Assembly (NCBI RefSeq): GCF_029240215.1
Contig: NZ_JARBTK010000009.1
Coordinates: 1-64,000, forward strand
Length of the DNA: 64,000 nucleotides
Reading direction: 5' to 3'
Origin: Chryseobacterium sp.
GTDB taxonomy: Bacteria; Bacteroidota; Bacteroidia; Flavobacteriales; Weeksellaceae
Shown here: positions 58,820 to 64,000 of the stretch, one piece after another
How positions within the stretch are numbered: position 1 is the stretch's first letter
Layout: each line of letters begins with the position of its first letter
Position numbers and translations under genes: made by a program
The notes under the pieces: generated by a model
The model's database searches: none
What the model was told of the DNA's origin: nothing
What the model saw: only the letters and a program-made list of their open reading frames with translations

Positions 58820-61800
58820 TTAAAAACTCAATCCCACACCACCGGAAATCCTTCCGCCATCTTCACCGATAAAATAATCGACTCTCGCAGAGAACGTTTC
58901 CAGAATATTCATCCAGAAACCTGCACCAACTCCTTGATGCCATTTGTCAGACTGTTCACCATCTTTCCAGACTCTTCCCAAATCATAACCGACTAAAATT
59001 CCCATATTGGTCGGAACAATATTGTTTTTTACTCTTCCAAAATCCCATCGGATTTCAGAATTGTTGGCGAAATATGATTTCCCGGCAAATCTTTCATTTC
59101 TGTAGGCACGCATTCCGTTGTTTCCGCCGATGGCTGCAGCCTGATAAAATTCAAAATTGTTATTGTTGATGATCATTGCGTTGCTCGAGTTGGCAAACAC
59201 AAATTTTCCTCTTTTATCGATTCTGTGGAAGACATTTAAGGTTCCATTGAAATTGGCGAAGTTTTGATTGAATTCCGAAATATTCGCCTTCCAACCTGCA
59301 TTTAAAATCAGTTCTAAACCTAAAGTAGGGAAAGCTTTATTATCTAAATTTTTAAAACTAAACGTATAGTTCGCTCCCGCAAATTGTTGTCCGTTGAAAA
59401 CTTCTGGGTTCACATCCGGAGAAACAGCTACAAAACGGTCATCATTAACCTCTACTTTAGCATGTTCAAAATTCAACTGAAACTGATGCTTCAGATTCAG
59501 CCAGCTTGTTTTTGAGATGGAAGGTGCAAATTTAAATTGAGAAATACGCACTCTGTTGTAGTCTCTGTTGTCTTCATCAGCATCATTCAAACTTTCATTA
59601 CCTAAACCAAAGAACGTTCTTGCAAAAAACGGAGTGGTATAAGTTGCATCAATTCCCGCATCCCAACCAGCGATTGCTTTTTTGAAAATTCCTTTGTAAC
59701 CAACATTAAATCCGCCGGTTGCGGTGTAAAAATTAGCGCTTAAACTATGCTTTTGGGTAAAAGGATCACGGATGAAATTATTGACAGTGTAATTAGCAAC
59801 AATTCCTAAAATCACTCCGTCATCAGGATTGAAATTCGCCATTGGATATCCTGCGAAGAAATTGTATTTCGGATGCTTCCAGTTGTAGGTATTAACATCG
59901 TAATCGTCGGTGATATGTTTGGTTGCAGATTTCGCATTGTAGGTGTTTTTTGAAGATTTAAAATCGTAAATTTTCACCTTCCTTCCATTTTCTACATTAT
60001 ATATATCATGATTATAACCACCAATTAATCGGATGTTGATTTTTGATTTTCCTTCTCCTGAAACTTCGTAAATATCATCTTCTTCCAAACCGTAGATCCA
60101 AAGTTCCTTAGTTTTGTCATCTTCGTATTTCTTTTCAAAAACCAATTTTTCACCTTTGTTTTTGTCTAATTGATATTGTTTTACTTCGACAGAATTTCCT
60201 GTCTTAGTAATCACGAATTTATCTTTGTTAACGGTTCCAGTCAATGGAATTTTTTCCTGCAAAACATCAAAGTATTTGGTTGCATAATCTTCCAGTTTGC
60301 CTTTTCTCAGCTTCAGTTTTCTCTGAATGTCTGTAATCGTTTCATCCTGAACTTCTTTAGGTAAATTATCAAAGGCGCGGTCAATATCGTTATCTGATAA
60401 ATGTTCCTGAATGTATTTTGCCTGATTCGTCCAGTCTTCCTGATTTGCGTTTTTTAAGAAGATTAAATCCATAGGATAAGGCTCCATATTCATCCAACGC
60501 ACGCTTTTAATATCATCTTTAAATGTTTTCATGTGACGGATTGCAGGAATATTCATTAAAACTTTAAAAGCTGCACCATCGTAGTTGCTGAAAGCCTGAT
60601 CTCTGTCACGAGGAATCGGTTTATAAATCACTTTGTCACCTATTTTATACTCAGCCCATTTCCATTGATCTTCGTGTCTGTCCCAATCGCCGATCAGCAT
60701 GTCAAAAATTCTTGCTCTGATGTAAAGATCCTGATCTACTGAATATTTACCGTCTTTTCGCATATTTTTCAGAACATCTGAAGTTGAAACAATGTCTGAA
60801 GCATTATCCAATGACTGTAAAGTTTTAGGATCAGAAGAAAAGCGTTCTTCAATCATATACAGTTCGTCGCCGTAGTTTTGATTGTATCTTCCTAATGATT
60901 TTTGTTTCGGAATGTAATACAATTCAGGATTGCTGTGGAAAATCCCAAGTTTATCAATCATATTGTTGACAGCAAATCCTGTAAACGGATGATTGGTTGT
61001 ATAGAAATCCAGTAAAAACCTTTCTGGAAAAGTATTGTTGAGTTCGCTTCCGAAACTGTTTTTCTTAAAAGCCTGTGCATTCAAGAAACGGACTGCACTT
61101 TTCTTGATTCCCCGCATCACAAATTCCTGTCCGTCATTGGTTCTCAAACGAAGACTGTTCGACTGGTTTCCGCCACCTTCTCTGACAGGAGAATATCCGG
61201 GATTCATGTCTGAAAGATTTTTTGTTTTGGCTTCTATCGGAAGTGCATAATATTTTCTGTAATGATTTCCCCAAAGCCAAGTATAGAATTTTCCTGCTTT
61301 AGTCTGTCTTTCGGAATAAATCGTAGATGTTACGGTTGCTGGTAAAGCATCGGGATAATTATTTTGAAACTCTTCTGGTTTTTTAAGGACTGCAATCTGT
61401 GTTAGTTTCTCAAGTTTATTATTTTTGGTCGAAAAATATTCAACATCTGAACTTAAATCTTTTCTGAGATTTAAAACAGCAAATCCACTCCCGCCTGAAG
61501 AGAAGTCCGTTTTTTTAACAATCGTTGCCGGATCTGTTTTAGAACCCGCACCGCTGATGATTTGCTTAATATTTTTGTTTTCGTGATATTGTAGATTGTG
61601 ATCATGACCAGAAACCAAAATCACATTTTCTTTATCCTGAATAATACTTTTGATTCTATTGGCAAATTCTGCATAATGTGCATTGCTAATATCTTCCATA
61701 CTCGCACCGGAAGAGCTTCTCAAAACATTGATCAGACTCGCAACTCCGGGAACAGGAAGTTTTCCCTGAAATGATGAAAGGTGAGATTTAGCCGAATTAA

Positions 61801-62533
61801 AACCTGCATGAACACCCGAGCTGATGACGGGATGATGCAAAGCAACAATGATTCTTTTGTCCTGATTTTTTGTAATTAAATCTTTAAACTCGGCATAAAA
61901 ATCTGCTGTCGTCTTGATTTCGCAGCCTTTATTGATTCCTGGATATTTGTCCCAATTGATAAGAGCCCATTCAGAATCAAGAACAATCAGTTTGATGTCT
62001 TTGGTTAAATTAATATCGTCAATCGGACAAGAATTTTTAGGTAAAAAAGATTTTTTGTCGTTTAAATATGATTTTACAAATTCTTCCTGAGCTTTTAAGC
62101 CTTCCAAACCGTGATACCAATCGTGATTTCCGGGAATAACCAACGTTTTCCCCTTGAAATTTTTGGTTATGGCTAATTGGTTTTCCAGTTTTTGTTTGGC
62201 TAAAGGATAACCTTTGTCACTTTCTTTTGGCATTCCCAGCGGATAAATATTGTCTCCCAAAAACAGAAGCATGGAGTTTTTATCAGCAGAATCCAGTTTA
62301 TTTTTAATGAAATCTAAAGTATGCTGTGCTTGCGGCTCATCTGCATTTCCGGCATCCCCAACAAGGAAAATTTTAAAATCATTTTCAGTTTTTGCATCAG
62401 AATTTTGTATTTCATGCAAGTTTTTTCCTTTTTGTACGTTATAGGTTGCACAAGAAAACAGAAATCCTGAAAGAAGGACAGTTCTCACAATTGCCGAGAA
62501 TATTTTTCGATCAAATTTAAAGGATAAATTCAT
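58820..62533 (-). CDS. 1237-residue lipoprotein: metallophosphatase, kinase-like segment, Omp85-type barrel
   Basis: A lipobox LFSC gives Cys28. Residues 53-360 are a calcineurin-like phosphatase with GDAGN (59-63), GDN (93-95), GNHD (135-138), HHP (233-235) and GHDH (309-312). Residues about 455-655 look kinase-like: a strand with FVMRGIKK (471-478), then FDMLIGDWDRHEDQWKW (610-626) and PRDRDQAF (641-648), arranged like the catalytic loop and metal-binding Asp of HipA, FAM20 and PI4-kinases. From about residue 885 it is a beta-barrel with MRAY (1141-1144) at the Omp85 L6 position and a terminal Phe. Phosphatase and barrel are solid; the kinase reading is inferred. Confidence 0.82.
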   Translation of the reverse strand: MNLSFKFDRKIFSAIVRTVLLSGFLFSCATYNVQKGKNLHEIQNSDAKTENDFKIFLVGDAGNADEPQAQHTLDFIKNKLDSADKNSMLLFLGDNIYPLGMPKESDKGYPLAKQKLENQLAITKNFKGKTLVIPGNHDWYHGLEGLKAQEEFVKSYLNDKKSFLPKNSCPIDDINLTKDIKLIVLDSEWALINWDKYPGINKGCEIKTTADFYAEFKDLITKNQDKRIIVALHHPVISSGVHAGFNSAKSHLSSFQGKLPVPGVASLINVLRSSSGASMEDISNAHYAEFANRIKSIIQDKENVILVSGHDHNLQYHENKNIKQIISGAGSKTDPATIVKKTDFSSGGSGFAVLNLRKDLSSDVEYFSTKNNKLEKLTQIAVLKKPEEFQNNYPDALPATVTSTIYSERQTKAGKFYTWLWGNHYRKYYALPIEAKTKNLSDMNPGYSPVREGGGNQSNSLRLRTNDGQEFVMRGIKKSAVRFLNAQAFKKNSFGSELNNTFPERFLLDFYTTNHPFTGFAVNNMIDKLGIFHSNPELYYIPKQKSLGRYNQNYGDELYMIEERFSSDPKTLQSLDNASDIVSTSDVLKNMRKDGKYSVDQDLYIRARIFDMLIGDWDRHEDQWKWAEYKIGDKVIYKPIPRDRDQAFSNYDGAAFKVLMNIPAIRHMKTFKDDIKSVRWMNMEPYPMDLIFLKNANQEDWTNQAKYIQEHLSDNDIDRAFDNLPKEVQDETITDIQRKLKLRKGKLEDYATKYFDVLQEKIPLTGTVNKDKFVITKTGNSVEVKQYQLDKNKGEKLVFEKKYEDDKTKELWIYGLEEDDIYEVSGEGKSKINIRLIGGYNHDIYNVENGRKVKIYDFKSSKNTYNAKSATKHITDDYDVNTYNWKHPKYNFFAGYPMANFNPDDGVILGIVANYTVNNFIRDPFTQKHSLSANFYTATGGFNVGYKGIFKKAIAGWDAGIDATYTTPFFARTFFGLGNESLNDADEDNRDYNRVRISQFKFAPSISKTSWLNLKHQFQLNFEHAKVEVNDDRFVAVSPDVNPEVFNGQQFAGANYTFSFKNLDNKAFPTLGLELILNAGWKANISEFNQNFANFNGTLNVFHRIDKRGKFVFANSSNAMIINNNNFEFYQAAAIGGNNGMRAYRNERFAGKSYFANNSEIRWDFGRVKNNIVPTNMGILVGYDLGRVWKDGEQSDKWHQGVGAGFWMNILETFSARVDYFIGEDGGRISGGVGLSF

Positions 62534-62559
62534 ACATTTACATTAAGAAAAATTCAGAA

Positions 62560-63732
62560 ATGAACGTTTTAAACAAAGCCAAAGATTATGTTGAAAACTT
62601 ATTCAAAGATAAGTTATCTTCTGTATATTTTTACCATAATTTTATTCATACTACCTACGCTGTCAATAAGGCTGAAGAGATCATCAGTCATTCTGAAGTT
62701 TCTGAGGCAGACAGAGAAAAAGTCTTGCTGGCTCTTTGGTTTCATGATGTGGGTTTTACCGATTGTAATGCAGAAGGTCATGAGAAAAAAGGAGTGGAAA
62801 TTGTTACAGAATTTCTCTTACATGAGAATGCTTCAAAAGAATATATTGATGAGGTTGCAAAATTGATCCTTTCGACAGAAAAATATCATCAGCCACAAAA
62901 CTTTCTTGAGCAAATCATGAAAGATGCAGATTTCAGTCATTTTGCAAGTCCGTTTTACAATGATTCTGCGGAAGCTTTGCGAAAAGAGTGGGAACTGACT
63001 GGCGGAATGTGCTTTTCTAATGATGAATGGAACGTGATGAATGTAGATTTTCTGAAAAACAAGCATAAATATTTTACAGACTACGCTAAAGAAAATTGGG
63101 AGCCGCTAAAAATGAAGAATGTAAAAAAGCTTGAAAAAAAGCTTGACAAAGAAGAAAAACCAAAGAAAGAAAATTCAGATTCTAAAAAAGATAAAGAGCA
63201 AAAATCTGACAGAAGTGTAGATACCCTTTTCAGAGTTACCTTAAATAATCATACAAGATTGAGTGATATTGCTGACAGCAAAGCCAATATTTTGCTTTCG
63301 GTGAATGCGATTATCATTTCGGTTTGTCTTTCTGTTTTGGTTCCGAAATTAGATACTCCGAAAAATGCACATTTGATTATTCCTACATTTTTCCTGTTGA
63401 TATCAAGTGTGATGACGATCATTTTTGCCATTCTTTCTACAAAACCGAATGTGACAAAAACTACATTTACCAATCAGGATATTGAAGACCGGAAAGTGAA
63501 TCTTTTATTCTTTGGGAATTTTCATCAGATGAAGTTTGATCATTACTTGAGTTCGATGCACGATCTCATCAAAGACAGAGATTATATTTACGATTCTATG
63601 GTGAAAGATTTATATTTTTTAGGGAAAGTTCTAGACAGAAAATACAAGCTCCTTTCAGTAACATACCAGATTTTTATGGCAGGAATTATTATTTCTGTAC
63701 TTTCTTTTGCGTATGCTTTTCTTAGTTTGTAG
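62560..63732 (+). CDS. HD phosphohydrolase fused to a Pycsar-type (PycTM) membrane effector domain
   Basis: The 390-residue protein has an N-terminal HD domain (about 5-175) with His30, His62-Asp63 (LWFHDVGFTD) and Asp122/124 (KDADFSHF), the metal-binding set. A Lys/Glu linker (186-217) joins a C-terminal domain (about 219-390): DTLFRVTLNNHTRLSDIADSKANILLSVNAII, membrane helices at about 244-264, 272-293 and 370-389. This matches the Pycsar effector PycTM, which depolarises membranes in response to cyclic CMP/UMP. No cyclase is in the window. It is divergent from the large phosphoesterase by 26 bp and overlaps the next gene by 11 bp at its 3' end. Confidence 0.85.
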   Translation: MNVLNKAKDYVENLFKDKLSSVYFYHNFIHTTYAVNKAEEIISHSEVSEADREKVLLALWFHDVGFTDCNAEGHEKKGVEIVTEFLLHENASKEYIDEVAKLILSTEKYHQPQNFLEQIMKDADFSHFASPFYNDSAEALRKEWELTGGMCFSNDEWNVMNVDFLKNKHKYFTDYAKENWEPLKMKNVKKLEKKLDKEEKPKKENSDSKKDKEQKSDRSVDTLFRVTLNNHTRLSDIADSKANILLSVNAIIISVCLSVLVPKLDTPKNAHLIIPTFFLLISSVMTIIFAILSTKPNVTKTTFTNQDIEDRKVNLLFFGNFHQMKFDHYLSSMHDLIKDRDYIYDSMVKDLYFLGKVLDRKYKLLSVTYQIFMAGIIISVLSFAYAFLSL

Positions 63733-63958
63733 TTTCTAAATCTTTAAAAAAGTCACTTATAGATATTTCTAAAGCATCGGTAATTCTCATAAGGTTGAGA
63801 ACAGAGGTATTGATGATGCCTCTTTCTATTCTTGTAATCTGAGAGATTTCTACATCTACTAAAAAAGCCAGTTCTTTTTGCGTGAGATTTTTTTGCAGAC
63901 GCAATTCTTGGAGTCTTCTTCCAATGTTTTGCAATCTTATAAAATCCAAATCTCTCAC
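63722..63958 (-). CDS. small XRE-family helix-turn-helix regulator
   Basis: The 78-residue protein is little more than one HTH: RLQELRLQKNLTQKELAFLVDVEISQITRIERGIINTSVLNLMRITDALEISISDFF. The start is GTG at 63958, because the frame has no ATG before a stop upstream. A perfect 11-bp inverted repeat (63941-63951 and 63967-63977) is centred on the start codon and may be its operator. It ends inside the last codons of the HD-PycTM gene. Confidence 0.88.
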   Translation of the reverse strand: MRDLDFIRLQNIGRRLQELRLQKNLTQKELAFLVDVEISQITRIERGIINTSVLNLMRITDALEISISDFFKDLETTN

Positions 63959-63977
63959 AAAGTAAAATTTGGATTTT
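63941..63977. promoter_or_regulatory. perfect dyad at the start of the XRE regulator gene
   Basis: AAAATCCAAAT (63941-63951) is exactly inverted at 63967-63977 with a 15-bp spacer that contains the GTG start. Its position fits autoregulation by the encoded HTH protein. Confidence 0.5.
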
Positions 63978-64000
63978 GCAATAAATTAAGAGTAAGCAAA

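Noticed and set aside
58820-62533. TonB-dependent receptor
   Set aside because: There is no plug domain or TonB box; the N terminus is a complete metallophosphatase and the barrel has an Omp85-type motif.
62560-63732. Part of a mobile defence island
   Set aside because: There is no cyclase, integrase, transposase or tRNA nearby, and composition matches the neighbours; a stand-alone chromosomal gene fits better.
1-64000. tRNA, rRNA and insertion sequences
   Set aside because: I looked for cloverleaf-like stretches with a TTCGA-type T-loop, rRNA blocks and transposase motifs and saw none that I could support.

Overview
The window is ordinary chromosome of a low-GC Bacteroidota, most likely a Flavobacteriia member close to Chryseobacterium (Weeksellaceae). 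The evidence is AT-rich intergenic DNA, Bacteroidota -7 promoter boxes (TAnnTTTG) in front of many genes, few Shine-Dalgarno sequences, type IX secretion relatives (a PorV-type and a PorP/SprF-type protein), and families mostly confined to this phylum (DUF3822, DUF5606, PASTA protein next to ddl and rluD, HD-PycTM). I see no rRNA, tRNA, prophage, insertion sequence or CRISPR array.

Layout. 1-6.5 kb: a VanZ-like protein, a methylcrotonyl-CoA-carboxylase-type beta subunit, a candidate small RNA (about 2833-2945), then a co-directional run with an EamA transporter, a PorV-family outer membrane protein and secreted unknowns. 6.5-9.3 kb: fasciclin protein and secreted MsrB, divergent from an ECF sigma factor and an RskA-type anti-sigma factor, probably one redox/envelope stress unit. 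9.3-19 kb: uvrC, hutH, an S8 protease lipoprotein, a GNAT enzyme, a YgiD dioxygenase and YceI. 19-30 kb: a DPP4-type S9 peptidase, a KefF/KefC-like pair, a GIN-domain lipoprotein, an M3 peptidase, YchJ, a SlyD-like FKBP and VF530. 30-41.8 kb: sbcDC, a luciferase-like oxidoreductase, a lemA-TPM-TPM operon, folA, a TRIC channel, coaD and ddl. 41.9-49.9 kb: PASTA protein, an RluD-type synthase, PorP/SprF protein, hemW, a MuiA-type protein, murI and a nitroreductase/HxlR divergent pair. 49.9-57.7 kb: rsmD, DUF3822, Smr, a phosphoesterase, a class C beta-lactamase-fold hydrolase, sixA, ruvX-def-DUF5606 and mazG. 57.8-64 kb: a propeller-like lipoprotein, a 1237-residue phosphoesterase/kinase-like/beta-barrel protein, a divergent HD-PycTM protein and a small XRE regulator.

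Most genes are housekeeping or envelope functions. The points of most interest are the 1237-residue protein, which seems to join a metallophosphatase, a kinase-like segment and an Omp85-type barrel; the HD-PycTM protein that starts only 26 bp from it in the opposite direction; the sigma/anti-sigma/fasciclin/MsrB unit, which resembles the mycobacterial SigK-RskA regulon; a structured small RNA candidate; and several families of intergenic repeats: a roughly 65-bp palindrome in six places that always sits 3' of a gene, two unrelated tandem arrays with a period near 42 bp, and two longer inverted-repeat elements.
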